Assembly: GCF_003313465.1 (NCBI RefSeq)
Contig: NZ_KZ845672.1
Location: 1 to 64,000 of the forward strand
Length of the DNA stretch: 64,000 nt
Direction of reading: 5' to 3'
Source of the DNA: Thermoflavimicrobium daqui
GTDB lineage: Bacteria > Bacillota > Bacilli > Thermoactinomycetales > Thermoactinomycetaceae
Of this stretch, positions 56,310 to 64,000 are shown one piece after another; the stretch's first letter is position 1, and each line of letters begins with the position of its first letter. The translations under genes were made by a program, and so were the position numbers. The notes beneath the pieces are model-generated. The model was given only the letters and a program-made list of their open reading frames with translations, ran no database searches and was not told the origin of the DNA.

Positions 56310-57815
56310 ATGGAGGTCATCCAAGGTCCTATTCTGATTGTATTGACAGTGGTTGGAGTCCTGTTGATTTTAGCCATTGCTTTCTGGTCTCGTTATAAAA
56401 CCGTAGGTGCTGAAGATGCTCTGATCGTAACAGGTAGTATGCTTGGTCGGAAAAATGTCATGACAGATGATTCAAAACGAAAAATTAAGATTATTCGTGG
56501 CGGAGGCGCATTTATTCTCCCTATTTTCCAGCGTGCCGAGCGAATTAGCTTACTCTCTCATAAGTTACAAGTTTCTACACCTGAAGTTTATACAGCACAA
56601 GGTGTTCCTATCCTCGTCGACGGAGTCGCAATTATCAAAATTGGTAGTTCCCTTGACGACCTAGCCACTGCAGCGGAACAATTTATGGGTAAAAGTAATG
56701 ATCAACTAAATGATGAAGCGCGTGAGGTATTAGAAGGTCACTTACGTGCGATTTTAGGAACACTTACGGTTGAGGAAGTTTACCAAAATCGTGAACGGTT
56801 TGCTCAAGAAGTACAGACAGTAGCCGCTGTTGACTTAAAGAAAATGGGTTTACAAATCATTTCCTTTACCATCAAAGATGTTCGTGATAAAAATGGCTAT
56901 TTAGAAGCTCTAGGCCGCCCTCGTATTGCAGCCGTAAAACGTGATGCAGATATTGCTGAAGCACAAGCCGTTCGTGATACAGAAATCCAAACAGCCAAAG
57001 CGCGTGAAGAAGGAACAAAAGCCTCTTTAATCGCGGAAACAAACATTGCTGAAGCAACCAAAAACAAAGAAATTCGTGTTTCAGAATTTAAAATCGAACA
57101 AGATATGAAAAAGGCGGAAGCTGACCAAGCTTATCATTTGCAAGCGAACCGTTATCAGCAACAAGTGACTGAAGAGCAAATGAAAATTGAATTAGTAAGA
57201 AAACAAAAGGAAATTGAACTTGAAGAAAAAGAGATTGTCCGGCGCGAGAAACAGTATGACGCAGAAGTACGCAAAAAAGCCGATGCTGATCGTTATGCCA
57301 AAGAACAATCTGCAGAAGCTGAGCGCTTCCAACAAGAAGCTCGTGCTAAAGCTGAAGCCGCTACCATCCGAGCAAAAGGGCTCGCTGATGCGGAAGCACA
57401 AAAAGCACGTGGAGCAGCCAAAGCTGAAGTTGAAAAAATGGAAGGGCTCGCAGAATCAGAAGTAATTCGAGCGAAAGGATTAGCAGAAGCAGAGGCTAAG
57501 CAAAAATTAGCAGAGGCATTTGAAAAATATGGACAAGCAGCTGTTTTAGACTTAATTGCCAAAATGTTACCAGAGCTTGCTAAACAGGTAGCTCAACCGC
57601 TCGGTAATATTGATAAAATCACTGTAATCGATTCCTCTGGAAGTGATGGTGGTGCGAGCAAAGTCAGTAACTATGTTACACAACTTATGGCACAAACTCC
57701 TGAAATGGTAAAACAGGTATCCGGCTTGGATATTAACCAGATGATTAAAAATCTTACTGACTCAAAAACAAATTCTTCTCCCGACTCCAAGGTTGACAAC
57801 AAACAGGACTCTTAG
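56310..57815 (+). CDS. floT: Flotillin-like protein FloT
   Basis: This 501 aa SPFH protein organises membrane microdomains. It has an N-terminal membrane anchor (about 5-28), the PHB/SPFH domain (about 30-200, with RGGGAFILPIFQRAERISLLS), a long Ala/Glu/Lys coiled coil with EAEA repeats (about 210-405), and a C-terminal VLDLIAKMLPELAKQVAQPLGNIDKI. ATG 56310 is 8 nt from GGAG; GTG 56301 is within that site. It forms an operon with the NfeD-like gene, as yuaF-floT in B. subtilis. Confidence 0.95.
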   Translation: MEVIQGPILIVLTVVGVLLILAIAFWSRYKTVGAEDALIVTGSMLGRKNVMTDDSKRKIKIIRGGGAFILPIFQRAERISLLSHKLQVSTPEVYTAQGVPILVDGVAIIKIGSSLDDLATAAEQFMGKSNDQLNDEAREVLEGHLRAILGTLTVEEVYQNRERFAQEVQTVAAVDLKKMGLQIISFTIKDVRDKNGYLEALGRPRIAAVKRDADIAEAQAVRDTEIQTAKAREEGTKASLIAETNIAEATKNKEIRVSEFKIEQDMKKAEADQAYHLQANRYQQQVTEEQMKIELVRKQKEIELEEKEIVRREKQYDAEVRKKADADRYAKEQSAEAERFQQEARAKAEAATIRAKGLADAEAQKARGAAKAEVEKMEGLAESEVIRAKGLAEAEAKQKLAEAFEKYGQAAVLDLIAKMLPELAKQVAQPLGNIDKITVIDSSGSDGGASKVSNYVTQLMAQTPEMVKQVSGLDINQMIKNLTDSKTNSSPDSKVDNKQDS

Positions 57816-57824
57816 TACCATTCA

Positions 57825-57865
57825 AAAAAGCGTGCTTCAACTTACTTGAAACACGCTTTTTTTTA
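57825..57865. terminator. Bidirectional terminator after floT
   Basis: AAAAAAGCGTG-TTCAA pairs with TTGAA-CACGCTTTTTT; T runs on both strands. Confidence 0.88.
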
Positions 57866-59407
57866 TTTAATCAACTCACGCAATGCATTTCTCGTAATGG
57901 TTTCAATATGCTTATTACGTCTACCCTGAACGGTATGATGAATCGGATCTAAAAACCAGTTCCAATAAAATGTTCCTACCGAGAAGCATTTTTTACCTGT
58001 TGGCTTTTGATACCATACGACATTGGCTAGCTTTCTTTTCCCATATAAATTAACGGGTGATTTCGCAATAACTTCTACTCCTGGTATAGGTCGAACATAG
58101 CTATCCACTTCTCCACCAATCACCCCAGGAATTTTATCTCCATTTCTTAGTCCTGTTCCGTCATAAAGCCAATGGTTAGCATCACTCACTACCATCGGTA
58201 CAGTGGCTTTCGGAATACCTGTATACATCACTCCGAATATACTATCTTCAGGCATATTGATCACAGGATCACGCCACAGAGCGGTAGTAAGTTGTTTATT
58301 TGTAAGGCGATAGGGGTCCATTTTATGAGCAAACTGTTTATAAGAAACGAGTAGTCGATCTGGACGGCCAGTAGCATCTTCATGATAGCGAACCTGCCAA
58401 TAGCAGACATTTGCACTAAAATTGGCCAAATTAAATTTAGTAGCGGATAGCTTTTCCACACTTTTCCGCATTTTCATCGTCCAGTACTCCGCATGTCCAG
58501 CGATGAGGAGGGCCTTAATATTTACATGTTCTAATATATCATTATGAATATCCCAGTCCGTAAAATAAGTTAATGAATAGCCTTCTTTTTCTAACCAACG
58601 TATAAGGTTATACTCAAATTGGAAAAATAAACCAGAACCATAATAGTTTCTAAATGGTCGATTAAAGGATACTTGATATGCTTGCTTTCCAAAACTACTA
58701 TTATATCCATATAAACTTTTCCCACCCCAGTTATCATATGCATGATAAGAGTTGGTGGCGATTTGAATACCATAATCAGCAGAAGGGGAGGTTTCAACAA
58801 CCACGAAAATGATATAGCTTTCCCGCCCCTCGGTATTTACCAATTTATTGAGATAAACACCTGTTGGCCAGTCAGAGGGAATACGTAAAACTTGGCTAGG
58901 CGCCCAGGAGACACCAAAGTTATTTGGATCGGGATTTAAGATTTGCTCAGTCGGATGAATTCCATCAATTACTTTCATCAGCCGCCCACCAGCACCACCA
59001 TAATAACCCATTCGGTATATTTCCATGCGATATGGTTTCTTACTGTGAACGTAAAAAGTGATTGATCCATCGGGTTGCACTGAGAAATCAGACGCATAAC
59101 CTTGTAATCGCGAACCTGCTGGTTTAGTGATTTTCCACTTATTTGTTCCAGGCTTTTTATTTTCTTCTCGAATATTTACATTTCCTAATGACTTTGTTGA
59201 GTTGGGATGAGCCGGTAATAGTTTGCCCGACTTTTGCTGGATCGTTTGTATTCCCATTGACTGAAGTAATTGTGGTGTGATTAGCATCGATCCCACTAAA
59301 AAACTAGCTGCTTGTGGGATGTATTTCAGTAATTCACGCCTACTTAATTTCGTTTCCCCAACGTTATGCACAGACTCTGTTAACCAATCTTTGTTTCCCT
59401 TTTCCAA
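57863..59407 (-). CDS. Tat-signal N,N-dimethylformamidase-like protein
   Basis: This 514 aa protein has an N-terminal twin-arginine signal, LSRRELLKYIPQAASFLVGSML (residues about 20-42). The body resembles the large (beta) subunit of N,N-dimethylformamidase: YRMGYYGGAGGRLM, FNRPF, LFFQFEYNLIRWLEKEGYSLTYFTDWDIH, ALLIAGHAEYWTMKMR and FSVGTFYWNWFLDP. Export by Tat fits folding with a metal cofactor. Real substrate unknown. Single gene, sharing a terminator with floT. Confidence 0.82.
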   Translation of the reverse strand: MEKGNKDWLTESVHNVGETKLSRRELLKYIPQAASFLVGSMLITPQLLQSMGIQTIQQKSGKLLPAHPNSTKSLGNVNIREENKKPGTNKWKITKPAGSRLQGYASDFSVQPDGSITFYVHSKKPYRMEIYRMGYYGGAGGRLMKVIDGIHPTEQILNPDPNNFGVSWAPSQVLRIPSDWPTGVYLNKLVNTEGRESYIIFVVVETSPSADYGIQIATNSYHAYDNWGGKSLYGYNSSFGKQAYQVSFNRPFRNYYGSGLFFQFEYNLIRWLEKEGYSLTYFTDWDIHNDILEHVNIKALLIAGHAEYWTMKMRKSVEKLSATKFNLANFSANVCYWQVRYHEDATGRPDRLLVSYKQFAHKMDPYRLTNKQLTTALWRDPVINMPEDSIFGVMYTGIPKATVPMVVSDANHWLYDGTGLRNGDKIPGVIGGEVDSYVRPIPGVEVIAKSPVNLYGKRKLANVVWYQKPTGKKCFSVGTFYWNWFLDPIHHTVQGRRNKHIETITRNALRELIK

Positions 59408-59562
59408 GACTTATTTCTCCTTCTTACCGGAAATATAAATACATTTCCTCCAATTATCTCCACATATAAAATATATACATTTAATTATATATAGATTGCC
59501 TAATTGAGCAAAGGACAATTATGTTAACGAAAATAACTACTTTACATCTAATTCCAGCTTGC

Positions 59563-60147
59563 TTATAAAGCGATTCCTCTCCAAAAAATATCCCATCTTT
59601 TTTGTAACTTTTGGGCCACATGTTCTCGTCCATAGTAAAATCCATGTATTTCGGTTCCATCTAATAAAGAATAGTAAGCATAGAGTAAGTCCTCCATATT
59701 TTCAGGGCGAATCAACTTTTGCTTAATCCCTTCTGCAAAGACTTTGATAAGTATACGAGATAGTTGTTGTTCAACTTCTAAAAATTGAGCCCGAATTCGC
59801 TCCTTCAAAAAAGATGGTGGGAAGATGGTCGTACGTTTTAAGAACTCTAACTTTTCCTCATCATATCCTTCCAGTTCACAACTAAAAAAATATAAAATCC
59901 GATATAACTTTTCTTCAACAGAGTTTTGTTTCATTTCATCAACAATCTTTTCAATCCAGTGAACGTGTTCAACTAATACTTCTCTATATACAGTGAGAAA
60001 TAAGTCTTCTTTACTGCGAAAATGTGCATAGATCGAAGGCTTTTTAATACCAACTTCACTCGCTATTTTCGAAAGTGATGCTCCTTCATAACCCGATTTA
60101 CTAAACTGTTTTAAAGCAGCTTCCTTTATTTTCTGAGCAGTCATCAT
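59563..60147 (-). CDS. TetR/AcrR family regulator
   Basis: This 194 aa protein has the TetR helix-turn-helix (residues about 5-50): ALKQFSKSGYEGASLSKIASEVGIKKPSIYAHFRSKEDLF. The ligand domain is distinct. It lies 93 nt downstream of sugE in the same direction, after a weak terminator, and probably controls it. ATG 60147 or 60144 follow AGGAG. Confidence 0.9.
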   Translation of the reverse strand: MMTAQKIKEAALKQFSKSGYEGASLSKIASEVGIKKPSIYAHFRSKEDLFLTVYREVLVEHVHWIEKIVDEMKQNSVEEKLYRILYFFSCELEGYDEEKLEFLKRTTIFPPSFLKERIRAQFLEVEQQLSRILIKVFAEGIKQKLIRPENMEDLLYAYYSLLDGTEIHGFYYGREHVAQKLQKRWDIFWRGIAL

Positions 60148-60192
60148 TACATCTCCTAACCTTTTTCATTGTCCACGTAGATTACATATCAA

Positions 60193-60219
60193 ACAAGAAA
60201 AGTGTCCTTGACGGACACT
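60193..60219 (-). terminator. Intercistronic hairpin after sugE
   Basis: On the complement, AGTGTCC-GTCAA-GGACACT is followed by UUUUCUUG. It could lower tetR expression relative to sugE. Confidence 0.6.
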
Positions 60220-60240
60220 ATATATAAACCACTTCATTTT

Positions 60241-60564
60241 TCAGGCAGAGGTTTCTGTAAACTTAAGTCCAAGAATACCAGCCACAATCAGCAAGATAAA
60301 GAGAATCCGCATTACGTTGGTCGGCTCTTTTAAAAAGATCATTCCAAATAATACGGTTCCCACTGCTCCAATTCCTGTCCAGATAGCGTAGGCGGTTCCA
60401 ATCGGTAATGTTTTTAAGGAATAAGATAAAAGTCCAAAACTAATCACCATACAAACCACAGTAAAAATAGATGGTACTAAGCGTGAAAACCCTTCCGTAT
60501 ATTTAAGCCCAATAGCCCATGCCGTTTCAAATAAACCTGCAATAACCAAAAATATCCAACTCAT
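60241..60564 (-). CDS. sugE: SMR exporter SugE/Gdx type
   Basis: This 107 aa four-helix small multidrug resistance protein has the catalytic Glu in [17 protein letters not shown] (E13) and the [17 protein letters not shown] loop of the SugE/Gdx branch, which exports guanidinium. Only one SMR gene is present, as for homodimeric Gdx. No guanidine riboswitch is seen upstream; a TetR operator-like palindrome is found instead. Confidence 0.92.
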   Translation of the reverse strand: MSWIFLVIAGLFETAWAIGLKYTEGFSRLVPSIFTVVCMVISFGLLSYSLKTLPIGTAYAIWTGIGAVGTVLFGMIFLKEPTNVMRILFILLIVAGILGLKFTETSA

Positions 60565-60598
60565 CTTTGCTCACTCCTCTATACCGCCATAAAACTAC

Positions 60599-60612
60599 CT
60601 ATCGTTCGTTAG
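60599..60612 (-). promoter_or_regulatory. Possible TetR operator of sugE
   Basis: CTATCGTTCGTTAG is a near-perfect palindrome directly downstream of the sugE -10 box. Binding by the adjacent TetR protein is inferred. Confidence 0.45.
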
Positions 60613-60616
60613 TTTA

Positions 60617-60645
60617 AAAATAGCACTCACTGTTAATTTAGTCAA
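60617..60645 (-). promoter_or_regulatory. sugE promoter
   Basis: On the complement, TTGACT (60645-60640), a 17 nt spacer and TATTTT (60622-60617). Sigma-A type. Confidence 0.6.
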
Positions 60646-60840
60646 TAATTATTTCAAATAACAAGATAAAATAAAAACAAAAGAAAGAAGATACTTTCAT
60701 TTCTAATAACGTCTCGCACTGGAAATTGATCACTCGGTTCCTTTCAACTTATATTGCACAAATCAATAATCAAATAGATAATCCAATTTAATCCAAGCTT
60801 TATTTACTTTTAACACGAAATTTTCATCTATCTATACTGA

Positions 60841-60930
60841 AAAAAAGAGGGAGTTTATTTTTCTTATTGGATAATGTGGTGAAAGAGTCTCGTCTACTCT
60901 TGCCATCCATTTCTAAGAAAAATAACTCCC
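60841..60930 (-). ncRNA. Large structured element downstream of reverse transcriptase
   Basis: GGGAGTT-ATTTTTCTTA-type arms pair over about 17 bp (60849-60866 with 60914-60930, one bulge). The 47 nt loop can form GGAT/ATCC and AGAGT/ACTCT stems. On the complement it ends CCCTC followed by seven U, so it can serve as the terminator of the reverse transcriptase gene. Its size and inner structure also make it a candidate retron RNA. No gene lies in 60565-60969. Confidence 0.5.
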
Positions 60931-60969
60931 CTATTTTGTATACTATTCATTCGTTACCAACATAACTAT

Positions 60970-62418
60970 TTACAAATTATTCACAGGTAGGGATAAATTT
61001 AATCGGTATTTCCCAGCAATCCGAACGAGTTGTTGTGTAAACTTCTCGCCAAGATCCGGTCGAACCATTCGAATATAGTTTACATAGCCTTTGATATATT
61101 CCCAAAAATGAGGATGATTACTACGATTTTCTTTTTCTAACCCATTCTTCTCTACATTATGGAGTAGTGCCCGAAAAGCTTTTAGCTCTTTACGACTCAA
61201 ATTAGGCTTTTCATTTACCACAATCCCCGTAACTCGCTGTCTGCGTGAGGCCCGTAAAATTCGCGTTTTCGCTTCATTTATCATGAATCCTTCACTACTT
61301 ACAATATCACGGATTTTTTTTAACAAGAGTCCAATTCGGCTCATAGAAGCTTCTTTACAGGAGAAAGTTAAATCATCCGCATATCTTGTATAATAAAACC
61401 CATGTGTATCAGCCAAACGACTCAGTCGCTGGTCCAGACGGCGACAAATAATATTGGTAAGTGCGGGACTGGTACAAGCTCCTTGAGGAAGTTGCCGTTT
61501 TCCCATAGCAACATAATAGTATCGACCGTCAAACTCCACTTCTGAGCGCGGTGGCTCTGTACAAAGCAAACCAAATAAAGTACTAATGGCTTCACTATAA
61601 CCAAATGATTGAAATACTCCTCTTACCCGATAAAAATCGATGGTAGGGAAGAAGTCTTTTAGATCCATCTTGATCACTACAGCTTGTTGCAAATGTTGCT
61701 TGGCATTATCGACAGTGCTTCTTCCTTGTACAAAGCCATACGCTGCCGAATGAACCGGAATAGGATCCAAAAGATGCTCTTTTACCCATGCTTGAGCCTG
61801 ACGCAACTCTTTCTTTGGTGCAGAAATTTCTCGTACCCCACCGCTTTTCTTAGGAATCGTAAAGCGGGCATAATGACACAGTGTCGCTGTATCCCGATGA
61901 TACGTAAGCCATTTGAGACGGCTAAGAGGCATCTCCATCGCTTCAGCTAATTCCATTGCGCTCCGGATCAGAGGAAGCTGATGAGTGATTAATTTTTCCT
62001 CATCATAATGAATAGAGGTAAGACCAGCTGAATATCCTTCCCCAACATGTACAATATGTGTTGCCTGGTGCTCTTCCCATCTTTTTTTAGCCTCTTGGCG
62101 AGCAAGTTCGCGCTGTGCTTTTCGCTCTGCACGTTTTCTTTTACTCTCCTCAATCCTCTTCTTTCGCACTTCATTAATTTTCTCTTGAATATTGGGTAGC
62201 TTTTCACTTTCTTCTTTTAATCGTTGTAATTCTTTTTCAAGTTGCTGGCGTTCTCTATTTTCGATTGCGAGCTGTTCTTCTTCTTCAGGTGTTAAAGGCT
62301 CTTCGGACCAAAATCCCAATCGAATCATCTCTTTTTTAATGACCTCGGTCCGTCCTTCTTGTTGTAAGCGCTCTAACCACTCTTCCCGTGTGAGTGGATG
62401 ATTTTGTTCTTCTGCCAT
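60970..62418 (-). CDS. Retron-type reverse transcriptase with coiled-coil N-terminus
   Basis: This 482 aa RNA-directed DNA polymerase has about 125 N-terminal residues that are very rich in Glu, Lys, Arg and Gln and form a coiled coil (residues about 42-115). The RT domain follows: YARFTIPKKSGGVREISAP, IKMDLKDFFPTIDF (catalytic Asp), LPQGACTSPALTN, YTRYADDLTFS (YADD) and VTGIVVNEK, the VTG motif seen in retron RTs. C-terminal YIKGYVNYIRMV belongs to the thumb. ATG 62418 has GGGAGGGG 5 nt upstream, 20 nt after the SWIM gene stop. Confidence 0.88.
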   Translation of the reverse strand: MAEEQNHPLTREEWLERLQQEGRTEVIKKEMIRLGFWSEEPLTPEEEEQLAIENRERQQLEKELQRLKEESEKLPNIQEKINEVRKKRIEESKRKRAERKAQRELARQEAKKRWEEHQATHIVHVGEGYSAGLTSIHYDEEKLITHQLPLIRSAMELAEAMEMPLSRLKWLTYHRDTATLCHYARFTIPKKSGGVREISAPKKELRQAQAWVKEHLLDPIPVHSAAYGFVQGRSTVDNAKQHLQQAVVIKMDLKDFFPTIDFYRVRGVFQSFGYSEAISTLFGLLCTEPPRSEVEFDGRYYYVAMGKRQLPQGACTSPALTNIICRRLDQRLSRLADTHGFYYTRYADDLTFSCKEASMSRIGLLLKKIRDIVSSEGFMINEAKTRILRASRRQRVTGIVVNEKPNLSRKELKAFRALLHNVEKNGLEKENRSNHPHFWEYIKGYVNYIRMVRPDLGEKFTQQLVRIAGKYRLNLSLPVNNL

Positions 62419-62438
62419 GGCTTCCCCTCCCATCTAAT

Positions 62439-64000
62439 CTATTGTCTATGAGTTCGATCGAATAACGTAATCAGTGATAAAATATGCTCACAAGGACCTT
62501 GGGTTAAGCGATTTCTACGGAAGAAGAAACAGTTACAGTTTGCATTTTTGATTCGCCGATCTTCATCCAGCTCCACAGAAGGTGTAATCTGAATGGATTG
62601 TCCGTGTACTTCACCAGACAATGAAATTCCTTTCTCTATCGACTCTATCTTTTGTACAATCACTTTTTCCGTTTCAATAAGCTCCTTCGCTTTTTCTTCA
62701 CGTGGATTCGCATACATGAGCTGATCCATCGGTAATGGATCTTTTGTTAGCTCACGTAACCGATATTTTCCGATCTCCAAGTCAAACATGACTCGTCCAG
62801 CACTACATAGCTGTCTTAAAGCACCTTGTACCACTTCATCCGATAGCTTTGTCCACGACACTAACTCTCCTAGACTAGTTGTTTTCTTATGCTTAAGCTG
62901 ATCAAAAACCTGTGTACTCTGTTCAGGAGTTACCTCTTTACTCTGTCCAACCATCAGGTCAAAGTTACCCGCTGCTGCCCAATCATTCCGTGTCCAACCA
63001 GAAAGCCCAAGTGTAAAGCTTAATGCTCCCATATCTACTATATAGAAGCTAGGTAACCCCGTTCCGAGTAAATGCACCGTAATTTTATTCGCTAGAGGTA
63101 ACAAACGTTCAAGCAAGAAAAGTCTACGCCGACCCCATGTACGAATTTCTCTAGCTTCTGTTCCTTGATATATCGAGCCACTTAATACCAACTCTTCGCT
63201 CCATGGCTCCATTACCACTTTGACAGACTCACCTGGTTTCAGAATAAAACGAAGCGAACGTGGACCTTGCTTTTCTCGATGCTGCCTCAAAAATAGACAT
63301 AAATTATACAGATGAATTGGCTTCATCTCAAATGATACGGTTGGTAAATTCATGGCTGATTGTACCTGTAAGAAGCCACGTACCCAACTTTCAGGAACAT
63401 CAATTTTCTGCTCTTTATATACCTCATGCCCTGCTGTTGCTACTTCAAATCCTGAGGGATCAATTTGAAATTCAGTAGGGCGATAGGTGCGGATGCGTTT
63501 AAGTGCCCCTAATAAGGAATCAGAAAAATCAATATTGGTTGTACCATATTGGAATTCTTTTACATCACTAAATAAACGATCATGAACGGCTAGGCGACCA
63601 TAAGAAGATTCATCCAACGAAAACGCTTCAAAAAAGACTTGATCAGGTGCAACAGTTATCACAGGATCTAGTACATACCACCCAGGCTTATCATTTTCCC
63701 ACAACCAATTAAAATAACGGCTACGGGCTTTAAAAAAGTCCGCATTTCGTATGTCTCTTAACCTATCAAGCTCCCTGATACGTAACACAATTTCTTTCAT
63801 CCGATCAGCAACTTGCTGATGAGCTTCTAATACATCGGCTATATCCAATAAGTATTGTTCTTGAACCCATGCTTGATAAGCGCTATGATCTCGAGGTTTA
63901 TAGTTTAGATCAGAAACAACCACATCCCTGAGCGCAATCATTGCATCTCGATAGCGAATTGGATCAGCGATTTTCCCTCGAAAAAACGTAGGCTCACGAC
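62439..64000 (-). CDS. Winged-helix and SWIM zinc-finger protein (5' end beyond window)
   Basis: At least 519 residues are visible. The frame stays open to the window edge, and the part before the first ATG (63941) reads REPTFFRGKIADPIRYRDAM in one run with the rest, so the true start lies beyond 64000. Counting from that ATG, a winged helix spans about 351-398 (TSLGELVSWTKLSDEVVQGAL..GKYRL) and a SWIM zinc finger has C469-x-C471 and C484-x-H486. The remaining N-terminal 330 residues are unrecognised. It directly precedes the reverse transcriptase gene and matches the WH-SWIM partner of one retron class. Confidence 0.8.
   Translation of the reverse strand, partial: REPTFFRGKIADPIRYRDAMIALRDVVVSDLNYKPRDHSAYQAWVQEQYLLDIADVLEAHQQVADRMKEIVLRIRELDRLRDIRNADFFKARSRYFNWLWENDKPGWYVLDPVITVAPDQVFFEAFSLDESSYGRLAVHDRLFSDVKEFQYGTTNIDFSDSLLGALKRIRTYRPTEFQIDPSGFEVATAGHEVYKEQKIDVPESWVRGFLQVQSAMNLPTVSFEMKPIHLYNLCLFLRQHREKQGPRSLRFILKPGESVKVVMEPWSEELVLSGSIYQGTEAREIRTWGRRRLFLLERLLPLANKITVHLLGTGLPSFYIVDMGALSFTLGLSGWTRNDWAAAGNFDLMVGQSKEVTPEQSTQVFDQLKHKKTTSLGELVSWTKLSDEVVQGALRQLCSAGRVMFDLEIGKYRLRELTKDPLPMDQLMYANPREEKAKELIETEKVIVQKIESIEKGISLSGEVHGQSIQITPSVELDEDRRIKNANCNCFFFRRNRLTQGPCEHILSLITLFDRTHRQ

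Noticed and set aside
63938-64000. A frame ending in TGA that would overlap the SWIM gene start by 4 nt
   Set aside because: The SWIM frame itself continues to the edge with more natural sequence, so a separate upstream gene ending here is less likely.

Overview
This 64 kb window comes from an endospore-forming member of the Bacillales with a low-to-medium GC genome. Supporting signs are a GerA-type germinant receptor operon, a CmpA-like sporulation peptide, an rsbUVW-sigB locus, a CIRCE-controlled groESL operon, a guanine riboswitch and gene orders close to Bacillus subtilis (thiL-tsaE-tsaB-rimI-tsaD ... ydiF ... rex-tatC ... groES-groEL; acpS ... ydcC-alr-ndoAI-ndoA-rsbUVW-sigB ... tex). 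A Thermoactinomycetaceae-like genus is a guess from overall feel only; the 16S fragment should be searched to settle it.

Layout: 1-530 holds the 5' end of a 16S rRNA gene with two tandem promoters, transcribed leftwards. 700-5200 has an exported HExxH metallopeptidase-like protein and a guanine-riboswitch-controlled guaA-purine permease operon. 5500-10500 has a degenerate aminoglycoside-phosphotransferase-fold protein and a redox/aldehyde-stress set (SDR, aldo/keto reductase, MFS pump, divergent HxlR regulator). 10700-15400 is groESL, tatC, rex and 5-formyl-THF cyclo-ligase. 15490-21630 has a structured leader, an ABC-F ATPase and a gerA/B/C operon. 22600-27020 is the t6A (tsaE, tsaB, tsaD), rimI and thiL operon. 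27096-28225 is an array of 12 tRNA genes.

28480-37360 contains a BI-1 membrane protein, a ThiF/MoeB protein, a dehydrogenase-thioredoxin pair, cmpA (46 codons), tex, a Tat-signal metallophosphoesterase and an unrecognised basic membrane protein. 37440-46830 is the general-stress block: sigB, rsbW, rsbV, rsbU, the MazEF-type toxin-antitoxin ndoAI/ndoA, alr, a bPH-like protein, a YdcC lipoprotein, nnr and acpS. Relative to B. subtilis, rsbR, rsbS, rsbT and rsbX are missing.

46900-49750 is an unusual operon. It encodes a protein made of three tandem beta-sandwich-like modules, an AraC regulator fused to a fourth copy of the same module, and two tiny membrane proteins (48 and 49 aa). 49850-51770 is an autoregulated GntR-ABC exporter operon. 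51800-55360 has two oligopeptide-binding lipoproteins, the upstream one behind a short leader ORF whose first codons can pair with the ribosome binding site. 55775-57865 is an NfeD-flotillin operon, followed by a Tat-exported dimethylformamidase-like protein and a sugE-tetR pair.

The right end (60840-64000) is the most notable part: a retron-type reverse transcriptase (YADD, VTG) with a long charged N-terminal coiled coil, directly downstream of a winged-helix plus SWIM zinc-finger protein that runs off the window. This pairing resembles a defence-type retron with a WH-SWIM effector. A large structured inverted repeat follows the reverse transcriptase gene.
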